Made by a program: the position numbers and the translations under genes. This document shows, piece after piece, positions 1 to 7,354 of a DNA stretch of 9,864 nucleotides. The notes under the pieces were generated by a model. That model worked only from the letters and a program-made list of their open reading frames with translations. It did no database searches and was not told the origin of the DNA. The stretch comes from Sulfurimonas sp. (lineage in GTDB: Bacteria > Campylobacterota > Campylobacteria > Campylobacterales > Sulfurimonadaceae). Every line of letters begins with the position of its first letter. The stretch's first letter is position 1. The DNA lies in NCBI GenBank assembly GCA_021648465.1, contig JAKISR010000061.1, positions 1 through 9,864 of the forward strand, given 5' to 3'.

Positions 1-107
1 CAAAAACAATGGAGTCAAAAATATGTAACAAATAATTTATAGCCTAATTAGGTGCCTCTGGATTTAAAAAAAGATGTGCTTTTTATAAATTTAGAGATGT
101 GGAAATG

Positions 108-272
108 TTATGGAATTATTTGGGTTTTAAAAAGCTGTAGTTTTTTATTTTGTTTAATGATAAAATTTGCATAAATCACTTCTTTCATTGGTGGCTTTGA
201 GATGTGTTTGGTATCTATTGTATTTGCATTATCTCAATGATAAATAGAAGTAGCTACTGGTTTTAAAGGCAT
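108..272 (-). pseudogene. Possible small gene downstream of recO, interrupted by an in-frame TGA
   Basis: The ATG at 272-270 overlaps the recO stop codon by one base (TGATG), an arrangement typical of translational coupling. The frame reads MPLKPVATSIYH and then meets TGA at 236-234. The same frame then stays open for 41 more codons (DNANTIDTKHISKPP...) to TAA at 110-108. If that TGA were TGG, the product would be a 54-residue basic protein with no obvious membrane segment or known motif. It may be a nonsense-mutated small gene, a 12-residue coupled peptide, or chance. Selenocysteine insertion is unlikely because no good stem-loop follows the TGA. I recognise no family. Confidence is low: 41 open codons in AT-rich DNA is suggestive but not decisive. 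Confidence 0.25.
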
Positions 273-889
273 CATAAACCCTCAAGTAAAACATACCAAA
301 GTCTATCTACTTCTTTATCATTTAAGAAAAGAGTAGATTTATTTTGAAACAGTTCATTAAAAGCTTCTTTTTTTATACTAAAAGTATTAGTGCACTCTTT
401 ATGTGTCGGTAAATAGGCACGAATGAGTGATACATTGTTTTTTATTGGCTTAGAGCATAAAAAACACTCTAATGTAGAATGTAGTCTTCCTTCATGTTCT
501 AAAAGTTTTACATAAGACTCGATAGCAACTCTTTTTGGATTTTGTTTATCCCAGTTTTGTGAAGCACTTTCTAATAAATTAAAATAAAAATCATCAAGCT
601 CTTGGGTATCTTTGAGGTGTTTATAAAATAATGCTAAAAAGTCTTGCCATGTTCTTAATTGTTTATTATTATTTATCCACTTAAAGCCTATGTGTATGAC
701 ATCTTTGAGTCTTGAGATAGTTGATTTAACAGAATCTTCTTTTTCAAAATCTATTTTAAAACCTAGATTTATCACCCCATGTCTTGCCCCATAGAATCTA
801 TAAAGGATGTCTAAGTTACTTTTTGATAAAATTGTCACAATTAGATCTTCATCTCTTACTTTGTTAAGATTTAAAATAAAACCTTGCAT
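272..889 (-). CDS. recO: DNA repair protein RecO
   Basis: RecO binds single-stranded DNA and SSB and, with RecR, loads RecA during recombinational repair of gaps. The 205-residue length fits the short RecO proteins of Campylobacterota. The N-terminal part (about residues 1-75) begins MQGFILNLNKVRDEDLIV and contains YRFYGARHGVINLG, matching the OB-fold-like N-terminal domain of this lineage. A helical domain follows (about 76-140). C142-x2-C145 and H163-x2-C166 form a plausible zinc site in the C-terminal domain; the HxxC half replaces the CxxC pair seen in many RecO proteins. The start is ATG at 889, preceded by GAGG at 898-895 with 5 bases spacing. A nearby ATG at 900 is out of frame. The gene is divergent from gltB, and its stop overlaps the start of a small reading frame. 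Family assignment is from sequence character and I am confident in it. Confidence 0.88.
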   Translation of the reverse strand: MQGFILNLNKVRDEDLIVTILSKSNLDILYRFYGARHGVINLGFKIDFEKEDSVKSTISRLKDVIHIGFKWINNNKQLRTWQDFLALFYKHLKDTQELDDFYFNLLESASQNWDKQNPKRVAIESYVKLLEHEGRLHSTLECFLCSKPIKNNVSLIRAYLPTHKECTNTFSIKKEAFNELFQNKSTLFLNDKEVDRLWYVLLEGL

Positions 890-1054
890 ATATGCCTCAT
901 ATCCTCACATGTTTTAAATTTATATGAAAAATATTACCAATATTATGCTTTTTTAAACCTTTAAACAGTACAATGCATGACTTTTTCTAAATAGAATAAG
1001 TTTCTTTAAAAAGAGATTAAATTTAGAAAGAATTTATAAATTTTAGGAGTTTCT
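890..1054. promoter_or_regulatory. Divergent recO / gltB intergenic promoter region
   Basis: These 165 bases separate the recO and gltB start codons and must hold both promoters. Towards gltB there are -10-like hexamers TACAAT (969-974) and TAGAAT (992-997); neither has a clear TTGACA-type -35. The gltB ribosome binding site AGGAG lies at 1045-1049, 5 bases before the ATG. Near the middle is a 6-3-6 inverted repeat, AATATT-ACC-AATATT (930-944), which could be an operator. I see no sigma-54 promoter and no riboswitch-like structure. Which -10 is used is not resolved. Confidence 0.4.
930..944. repeat. Short inverted repeat AATATT-ACC-AATATT, possible operator
   Basis: A perfect 6-base inverted repeat with a 3-base spacer sits between the divergent genes recO and gltB, about 40 bases upstream of recO and 110 bases upstream of gltB. 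Its size and symmetry fit a dimeric helix-turn-helix regulator site. In DNA this AT-rich, such a palindrome can also arise by chance. There is no run of T after it, so it is not a terminator. Confidence 0.25.
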
Positions 1055-4000
1055 ATGGTTGAATATCATGACTTAATAAGATCATTTAGAGATAATTGTG
1101 GTTTTGGGCTTATTGCCAATATTAAAAATAAAGCTTCTCATAAAGTACTAAATGATGCCATAACTGCACTAGAGAGGATGATGCATCGTGGTGCTGTAGC
1201 CGCTGATGGAAAAACGGGTGATGGAAGTGGTTTATTATTATCTTTACCAAAAGTATTTCTTAGGCAAAAAGCATCTGAACATGGTGTTGAGCTACCAAAG
1301 CAATTTGCAGTTGCATCAGTTTTTACAAAAGATATAAATCAACTTAAAATTATAGATGAAACATGTGCAACAAATGATTTAAAGGTTGTTCTTCATCGCG
1401 ATGTGCCAATAAATATAAATGTACTTGGTGAACAAGCTCTTAAAACACTACCGAGCATAGTTCAACTATATATTATTCCAAACTCTATTATGGCGACAAA
1501 TAGATTTGATGCACTTTTATATCTTTCTCGTAAAGAAGTAGAGCATAAATTACTAAAAGATAGAGATTTTTATATATCGTCAATGAGCTCATCAATTCTT
1601 TCATATAAGGGTCTTGTTATGCCTACTTATATTAAAGAATTTTATAAAGATTTCCAAGATGAAAATTTTAAGATATCCTTTTCACTATTTCATCAAAGAT
1701 TTTCTACAAATACTCTTCCAGAATGGAGACTCGCTCAACCATTTCGTGCAGTAGCTCACAATGGAGAGATTAACTCTATTGAAGCTAATCGTATGAATGT
1801 TAAAATTAAATCAGAATCTATTAAAAGTGAGGTTTTTACATCTGATGAGATAAATAGAATACTACCAATTTTACAATTAAACTCATCAGATAGTGCTAGT
1901 GCGGATAACTTTTTTGAATTTTTAATTGTTAATGGCATGGACTTTTTTAAAGCAATTCGTGCAGTAATTCCTTCAGCTTGGCAAAATGCTCCACATATGG
2001 ATCCAGAACTTCGTGCATTTTATGAATACCATTCTACTGTTTTTGAAGCATGGGATGGTCCAGCGGCATTTTCTGTAACTGATGGTCGTTATATTGGTTG
2101 TGTACTTGATAGAAATGGTCTTCGTCCATCAAAATATATAGTAACACATGATGATACTCTTTTAATCGCTAGTGAATATGGTGTAATTGATATTGCAGAA
2201 GATAATATAAAAGAGAGAGGTCGTCTACAATCAGGAGAGATGTTAGGACTTGATCTTAAATTTGGGAAACTTTTAAAAAGTAATGAAATTGACAACTATT
2301 TAAAAAGCTCAAATACATATATGAAGTGGTTAAATGAGCATATGATTTATCTACAAGAGCATGTAGAGGAGCAGTACCAAATTCAATGTGAACTTGGTAG
2401 TCAAGATATTATAAAAAGACAGAGATATTTTAATATAACTCAAGAAGTTGTTGATCAAGTTATTGAGCCAATGATGAAAGATTCTAAAGAGGCTGTTGGT
2501 TCTATGGGAGATGATACTCCTCTTGCTGCTTTTTCAAATAAACAAAGAAATTTTACTGATTATTTTAAACAAAAGTTTGCTCAAGTTACAAATCCACCAA
2601 TTGACCCTATTCGTGAAAAAGTTGTTATGAGTTTAAATACAGGTTTTGGAGAATTTCATAATATTTTAGATGAAATTCCATCACATGCACATCGTTTAAA
2701 ATCAATTTCACCAATTATCACTCGTGAAAAACTTGATGTATTAAAATCTTTTGGTGATAAAAAATCACCTAGGTATCAAGCTTTTTATCATAACACAACC
2801 TTCTCTACAGCATACAGCAGTGAATTAAAAGAAGCTTTAGATGCTTTAGTTGAAAAAATAATTAATTCTGTAAATAATGAAGGTACAAGAATTATTATTT
2901 TAGATGACTATGAGTTTTCTAAGGATAAAAAAATTATACCAATGGCTATGGCTGTTGGTCGTGTAAATATTGCACTAATTAATGCTAAAGTTCGTCATTT
3001 AGTCTCTATAATTGCTGTAACTGGGGAAGTTATTGATTCGCACAGTGCAGCTGTACTTATTGGCTATGGTTCAAGTGCAATTTACCCAAGTTTACTTTTT
3101 GCAACTGTTGTAGAGCATTTAAAAGTATCGAAATTAATTAATGAAGATTGTCATGAAGTTTTAAAATCAGTTCATACTGCTTTAAATGGTGGACTTTTAA
3201 AAATAATGTCAAAGATGGGTATCGCAACTATTGCATCGTATCGTAATTCAGGGTTATTTGATGTAATAGGACTAAGTAAAACAATTGTAAAAGATTGTTT
3301 CGCAAGCTCACATTATGCTATAAGTGGATTAGAGTATGAAGATATTGATAATAGGCTTACAAAGTATCATAAAGATGCATTTAAAGAGGATGGATTTAAT
3401 AAAATATTTCCACTAAATATTGGTGGGTATTATAAATTTTATACAGGACAAGAACATCATGATTTTGGTCCAGCTGTAATTCATGCAATTCATGCAGTTG
3501 CACGGGATGGAAAAAAAGAAGATTATGCGAAGCTTAGAGACCTAGTAAATAAAAGAGGATTAAAATTTATTCGTGATTTCTTTGAGCTTAAATCTGATAG
3601 AAAATCAATAGATATCTCTGAAGTTGAACCAAAAGAAGCTATTTTTAAAAGATTTGCGGCAGCTGCTATGAGTCTTGGTTCTATCTCTCCAGAAGCACAT
3701 AAAACAATCGCAATAGCAATGAATAGAATCGGCGCACAATCAAATTCAGGTGAGGGTGGTGAAGATGCTTCACGTTTTGGTACTGAGCGTTTATCAAAAA
3801 TTAAACAGATTGCTTCTGGTAGATTTGGTGTTACCCCAGCATATTTAAGAAGTGCTGAGGAGATTCAAATAAAAGTGGCTCAAGGTGCAAAACCAGGTGA
3901 AGGTGGACAACTTCCAGGACACAAAGTTTCTGCTCTGATTGGTAAACTTCGTCATACTGTTCCAGGTGTTACACTTATTTCACCACCTCCACATCATGAT

Positions 4001-5494
4001 ATATACTCTATTGAGGACTTAGCACAACTTATTTTTGACTGTAAGCAGGTAAATCCAAAAGCTAGAGTTGCTGTTAAGTTAGTGTCTACTGTAGGTGTTG
4101 GAACAATTGCAGCGGGAGTTGCAAAAGCATATGCTGATAAAATTGTTATCTCTGGTGGAGATGGTGGTACTGGTGCTGCTCCACTTACTTCTATCAAGTT
4201 TGCTGGTAATCCTTGGGAGTTAGGCTTAAGTGAGGCTCATAATGCTCTTAAAGCAAATAATCTTCGTGGATTAGTAGAGCTTCAAACTGATGGTGGACTG
4301 AAGTCTGGTATAGATGTAGTTAAAGCTGCCTTACTTGGTGCTGAGAGTTATGGTTTTGGTACAGGGGTACTGACTATAGTTGGTTGTAAAATGCTTCGAA
4401 TTTGCCATGTAAATAAGTGTTCTGTTGGTATTGCAACTCAAAATGAAAAGCTTCGTAGTGAGTTCTTTAAAGGACACGTTGATCAACTAATCAACTATTT
4501 TACTCTTTTGGCTGAAGATATTCGCTCTATTATGGCCGAACTTGGATTTAGCACAATGGAGGAGCTGATAGGTAAAAGTGATATTTTAAATGTAGTTGAT
4601 AATGATTTTGCTAAAAAGTTTGATTTTTCAAATATTTTACATCAAGAAGATGGCGTAAATACTCATCAACAAAAATACAATCAACCTTTTGATGATAATG
4701 CTTTTGAAAAAAGTGTTTTATTAGAAGCAAAAAATGCTATAAAACATCCAGATCATAATATAAAAATAAAAAGAGACATAACTAACCTAAATAGAAGTTT
4801 TGGAGCATTGATTTCAGGAGAGATAGCAGAGTATTATGGCGACAAAGGGCTTAGTGCAGATACTATTAAAATTGAATTAGATGGAATTGCAGGTCAAGCT
4901 CTTGGTGCATTTTTAATTCCTGGTGTATCAATTTATTTAAAAGGTGTTGCAAATGATTATATTGGTAAAGGTATGCATGGTGGTAAGATAGTCATCACTT
5001 CAAAAAATGAGGGTGAGAATTTTGCTGCTGGTGGTAATACATGTCTTTATGGTGCAACAGGTGGAAAACTCTATATTTCTGGTTGTGTTGGTGAAAGATT
5101 TGCTGTTCGTAACTCTGGTGCTTTAGCAATTGTTGAAGGTACAGGTGATAATGCATGTGAGTATATGACAGGTGGAGTTGTTGTTATTCTTGGTCGCTCT
5201 GGTATAAACTTTGGTGCGGGTATGACAGGTGGTATATCTTTTGTATACGATGCTGATCATAGTTTTATAGAAGATGTTAATCGTGAGCTTGTTGAACCTA
5301 TTCGTATAGATACAGATGAGGGAGATGAAGCTAGACACTATCTTAAAAGATTACTAAAAGATTATGTGGTAGAAACTGAAAGTAAAAAAGCAAAAGATTT
5401 ACTTGATAACTTTAGAGTTGAGGTAAGAAACTTTTGGCTTATTAAGCCTAAAAACTTGAAAAAACTACCTTTAAATCTTGAGAAAGGAGATTAA
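1055..5494 (+). CDS. gltB: Glutamate synthase (NADPH-type) large subunit
   Basis: This is the alpha subunit of glutamate synthase. It hydrolyses glutamine and adds the ammonia to 2-oxoglutarate, giving two glutamates. At 1479 residues it is full length. Domain order: a class II glutamine amidotransferase with catalytic Cys15, which would become the N-terminus after removal of a 14-residue propeptide, and the glutamine-site block HQRFSTNTLPEW...AHNGEIN (213-240) with D279; a central domain containing NPPIDPIREKVVMSLN (from 513); the FMN-binding synthase domain (about 820-1190) with GEGGED (899-904) and GGDGGTGAAP (1034-1043); the 3Fe-4S cysteines C1111-x5-C1117-x4-C1122; and a C-terminal beta-helix rich in GG repeats (about 1250-1400). 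The start ATG follows AGGAG (1045-1049). It is followed after 2 bases by gltD, and the two are surely one operon. No frameshift or missing key residue is seen. Confidence 0.97.
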   Translation: MVEYHDLIRSFRDNCGFGLIANIKNKASHKVLNDAITALERMMHRGAVAADGKTGDGSGLLLSLPKVFLRQKASEHGVELPKQFAVASVFTKDINQLKIIDETCATNDLKVVLHRDVPININVLGEQALKTLPSIVQLYIIPNSIMATNRFDALLYLSRKEVEHKLLKDRDFYISSMSSSILSYKGLVMPTYIKEFYKDFQDENFKISFSLFHQRFSTNTLPEWRLAQPFRAVAHNGEINSIEANRMNVKIKSESIKSEVFTSDEINRILPILQLNSSDSASADNFFEFLIVNGMDFFKAIRAVIPSAWQNAPHMDPELRAFYEYHSTVFEAWDGPAAFSVTDGRYIGCVLDRNGLRPSKYIVTHDDTLLIASEYGVIDIAEDNIKERGRLQSGEMLGLDLKFGKLLKSNEIDNYLKSSNTYMKWLNEHMIYLQEHVEEQYQIQCELGSQDIIKRQRYFNITQEVVDQVIEPMMKDSKEAVGSMGDDTPLAAFSNKQRNFTDYFKQKFAQVTNPPIDPIREKVVMSLNTGFGEFHNILDEIPSHAHRLKSISPIITREKLDVLKSFGDKKSPRYQAFYHNTTFSTAYSSELKEALDALVEKIINSVNNEGTRIIILDDYEFSKDKKIIPMAMAVGRVNIALINAKVRHLVSIIAVTGEVIDSHSAAVLIGYGSSAIYPSLLFATVVEHLKVSKLINEDCHEVLKSVHTALNGGLLKIMSKMGIATIASYRNSGLFDVIGLSKTIVKDCFASSHYAISGLEYEDIDNRLTKYHKDAFKEDGFNKIFPLNIGGYYKFYTGQEHHDFGPAVIHAIHAVARDGKKEDYAKLRDLVNKRGLKFIRDFFELKSDRKSIDISEVEPKEAIFKRFAAAAMSLGSISPEAHKTIAIAMNRIGAQSNSGEGGEDASRFGTERLSKIKQIASGRFGVTPAYLRSAEEIQIKVAQGAKPGEGGQLPGHKVSALIGKLRHTVPGVTLISPPPHHDIYSIEDLAQLIFDCKQVNPKARVAVKLVSTVGVGTIAAGVAKAYADKIVISGGDGGTGAAPLTSIKFAGNPWELGLSEAHNALKANNLRGLVELQTDGGLKSGIDVVKAALLGAESYGFGTGVLTIVGCKMLRICHVNKCSVGIATQNEKLRSEFFKGHVDQLINYFTLLAEDIRSIMAELGFSTMEELIGKSDILNVVDNDFAKKFDFSNILHQEDGVNTHQQKYNQPFDDNAFEKSVLLEAKNAIKHPDHNIKIKRDITNLNRSFGALISGEIAEYYGDKGLSADTIKIELDGIAGQALGAFLIPGVSIYLKGVANDYIGKGMHGGKIVITSKNEGENFAAGGNTCLYGATGGKLYISGCVGERFAVRNSGALAIVEGTGDNACEYMTGGVVVILGRSGINFGAGMTGGISFVYDADHSFIEDVNRELVEPIRIDTDEGDEARHYLKRLLKDYVVETESKKAKDLLDNFRVEVRNFWLIKPKNLKKLPLNLEKGD
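5483..5489 (+). promoter_or_regulatory. Ribosome binding site of gltD inside the gltB 3' end
   Basis: AAAGGAG lies 7 bases before the gltD ATG and within the last codons of gltB (Leu-Glu-Lys-Gly-Asp). It fixes the gltD start at 5497. Together with the 2-base gap between the genes, it suggests coupled translation, which would help keep the two subunits in balance. Confidence 0.75.
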
Positions 5495-5496
5495 TT

Positions 5497-6882
5497 ATGA
5501 GAGAATATTTAACAATTGAAAGAGTTGAAGCTGAGAAAAGATTAGCTGTAGAGAGAACAAAAGATTTTGGCGAAATTTATGAAGTTTTTGATAAAGATGA
5601 AGCAGCCGCTCAAAGCGAGAGATGTCTTCAGTGTGGAGATCCATTTTGTTTAAATAAATGTCCTTTACATAATTATGTACCACAGTGGCTAAAGGCTATT
5701 GCTGAAAAAGATTTAGAATTTGCATTTAAACTATCAAATGAGCCTTCACCATTTCCAGAAGTTATGGGTAGAATTTGTCCACATGAAAAGCTTTGTGAGG
5801 GTGATTGTACTCTAAATGATGGTCATGGTGCTATCACGATTGGTTCAGTTGAAACACACATTACAGAAGCTGGTTTTAAAGCTGGATATAAGCCAGATTT
5901 CCCTGGTATAACCACTGATAAAAAAGTAGCAATCATTGGTAGTGGTCCTGCTGGACTCTCTGCTGCAACATATCTTCTTCGTTCTGGTATAGCGGTTACT
6001 ATGTATGAGAGAAGTGATAGAGCTGGTGGACTTATGACTTATGGTATTCCTAATTTTAAACTTGATAAAAAAATAGTTAAAAGAAGAGTTGATTTACTAC
6101 TAGAGGCTGGTTTAGAACTTATACTTAACTGTGAAGTTGGAAAATGTATACCTTTTGAAGAATTAGCAAATACTCATGATGCAATATTTATAGGTGTTGG
6201 TGCAACAAAAGCAAAAAAAGCTTCACTAACTGGTGAGAATGCTTCTAATGTTTATGATGCTATGGGTTATTTAACTGCTATTCAAAGAAAAATATTTAAA
6301 ACTCCTTATGATAAAAAGTTTGATTTTAAAGATAAAGATGTAGTTGTAATCGGTGGTGGTGATACTGCTATGGATTGTTTAAGGACTGCAAAAAGGGAAG
6401 GTGCAAAAAGTATAATATGTTTATATCGTCGTGATGCAAATAATATGCCAGGTAGTAAAAAAGAGTATAAAAATGCTATAGAAGAGGGTATTGATTTTAT
6501 ATTTTTTGCCTCTCCAAAACAGCTTATTTTAAATGATGATGGCAATGCTATATCAATAGAGGCAGTAAAAACAACTCTTGGTGCAAAAGATGATAGTGGT
6601 CGCCAAAGAATGGAGGAGATTAAAAGTAGTAACTTTAGAGTTAAAGCTGATGTTATTATCATGTCACTAGGCTTTGATGTTGAAAAGCCTCCATTTTTAG
6701 CAGAAAACGGAATAGAGACAAATAAGTGGGGTGAAATCATTATAAATGAAGAAACTCACGAAACCACAACCGCTGGTATATACGCTGGTGGTGACTGCTA
6801 TAGAGGAGCTGATTTAGTTGTTACTGCTGCCTTTGATGGTCGCGAAGCTGCTAGAAGTATCTCTAAAATGCTTTTGAAATAA
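5497..6882 (+). CDS. gltD: Glutamate synthase small subunit (NADPH, FAD, 4Fe-4S)
   Basis: This is the beta subunit. It oxidises NADPH on FAD and passes electrons through iron-sulphur clusters to GltB. The 461-residue length is normal. The N-terminal cluster domain has C43-x2-C46-x4-C51-x3-C55 followed by C94, C100 and C104, matching the two-cluster Fer4_20-type domain. The FAD dinucleotide fold has GSGPAG (148-153). The NADPH fold has GGGDTAMD (286-293), followed by an arginine pair after the second strand (LYRRD, 309-313) that fits NADPH preference. The C-terminal FAD motif is GIYAGGDCYRGADLVVTA (427-444). Similar proteins without a GltB partner act as the NfnB/PreT-type or sulphide-linked oxidoreductases, but the tight linkage to gltB settles this one. 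No clear rho-independent terminator follows the stop codon. Confidence 0.96.
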   Translation: MREYLTIERVEAEKRLAVERTKDFGEIYEVFDKDEAAAQSERCLQCGDPFCLNKCPLHNYVPQWLKAIAEKDLEFAFKLSNEPSPFPEVMGRICPHEKLCEGDCTLNDGHGAITIGSVETHITEAGFKAGYKPDFPGITTDKKVAIIGSGPAGLSAATYLLRSGIAVTMYERSDRAGGLMTYGIPNFKLDKKIVKRRVDLLLEAGLELILNCEVGKCIPFEELANTHDAIFIGVGATKAKKASLTGENASNVYDAMGYLTAIQRKIFKTPYDKKFDFKDKDVVVIGGGDTAMDCLRTAKREGAKSIICLYRRDANNMPGSKKEYKNAIEEGIDFIFFASPKQLILNDDGNAISIEAVKTTLGAKDDSGRQRMEEIKSSNFRVKADVIIMSLGFDVEKPPFLAENGIETNKWGEIIINEETHETTTAGIYAGGDCYRGADLVVTAAFDGREAARSISKMLLK

Positions 6883-6909
6883 AGTAAAATTTTATATAAA
6901 TAATAGAAA

Positions 6910-7056
6910 ATGCAAGATGAATATAATTTTTTAAAAAGGGAAAGAAATTTTTTTGCTAAGCACTTTCCTCACTTTTATATACTGTGCTTTGGAATATTTA
7001 TAACAAATATATTAGTAATGAATAAATCTTTAGACAAAAAAAAATCAAACTACTAA
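6910..7056 (+). CDS. Putative 48-residue single-pass membrane peptide
   Basis: ATG at 6910 opens a 48-codon frame ending in TAA at 7056. The peptide has a charged N-terminal part (MQDEYNFLKRERNFFAKHF), one hydrophobic segment of about 17 residues (about 21-37, FYILCFGIFITNILVM), and a lysine-rich tail (KSLDKKKSNY). That is a sensible small inner-membrane protein layout. It begins 27 bases after gltD and ends 14 bases before the TATAAT of the next unit, so it fills the gap neatly. Against it: no good ribosome binding site precedes the ATG, and AT-rich DNA yields hydrophobic frames easily. No family is recognised. It may be read through from gltBD transcripts. Confidence 0.4.
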   Translation: MQDEYNFLKRERNFFAKHFPHFYILCFGIFITNILVMNKSLDKKKSNY

Positions 7057-7069
7057 ACTTCCTTTATAG

Positions 7070-7075
7070 TATAAT
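7070..7075 (+). promoter_or_regulatory. Candidate -10 element (TATAAT) for the 85-residue/djlA-like unit
   Basis: A perfect TATAAT in the context TTTATAGTATAATAC lies 21 bases before the ATG at 7097. No TTGACA-like -35 is present at normal spacing, but Campylobacterota promoters often lack one and rely on AT-rich upstream DNA, which is present here. It probably drives the two overlapping genes that follow. Confidence 0.45.
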
Positions 7076-7096
7076 ACATAAAAAAACTGGAATATA

Positions 7097-7354
7097 ATGA
7101 ATCAAATAAAGTTATCAGTGGATGATAAAAATTTAGACATAGTGCTTAATATCTTAAACAATTTAAAAAATGGGTTGATTGCAAATATAAAAACTGATAC
7201 TGATATTAAAACAAAAATTAGAGCCACTCAGTACCAGCTTAGAAACAATAAGATTATAAGAAAAGAAAACTCAGGTACAAATGATAGTAGTGGTAAGTAT
7301 ATAAATATATCAGCTTATAAACAAAAACTAAAAAAGATGAAGAAAAATGATTAA
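7097..7354 (+). CDS. Hypothetical 85-residue protein
   Basis: I do not recognise this family. The protein has no membrane segment, signal peptide or cysteine. Residues 3-35 look like a beta strand, a helix and a strand (IKLSVDDKNLDIVLNILNNL then GLIANI). The middle is polar (about 36-66), and the C-terminus is strongly basic (SAYKQKLKKMKKND, 72-85). The start ATG is preceded by a weak GGAA about 5 bases away and by the TATAAT at 7070. Its end overlaps the next gene by 8 bases, so translation of the two is probably coupled and they are likely related in use. The small size and basic tail would suit a partner or nucleic-acid-binding protein, but that is only a guess. Confidence 0.6.
   Translation: MNQIKLSVDDKNLDIVLNILNNLKNGLIANIKTDTDIKTKIRATQYQLRNNKIIRKENSGTNDSSGKYINISAYKQKLKKMKKND

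Noticed and set aside
234..236. Selenocysteine codon in the small frame after recO
   Set aside because: The bases following the TGA form no convincing stem-loop of the bacterial SECIS type, and nothing suggests a redox active site.
1756..1938. Several short minus-strand frames within gltB (also near 2089-2295, 3994-4197, 5123-5338)
   Set aside because: All lie opposite conserved glutamate synthase coding sequence and show no independent start signals or motifs.
6306..6740. A 144-codon open frame on the minus strand inside gltD
   Set aside because: It mirrors the conserved NADPH-binding region of gltD and has no features of its own.
6939..6976. Terminator for gltBD formed by GGAAAG and CTTTCC
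   Set aside because: The arms are only 6 bases, the loop is long, and no U run follows the second arm; the segment also falls inside the candidate 48-residue gene.
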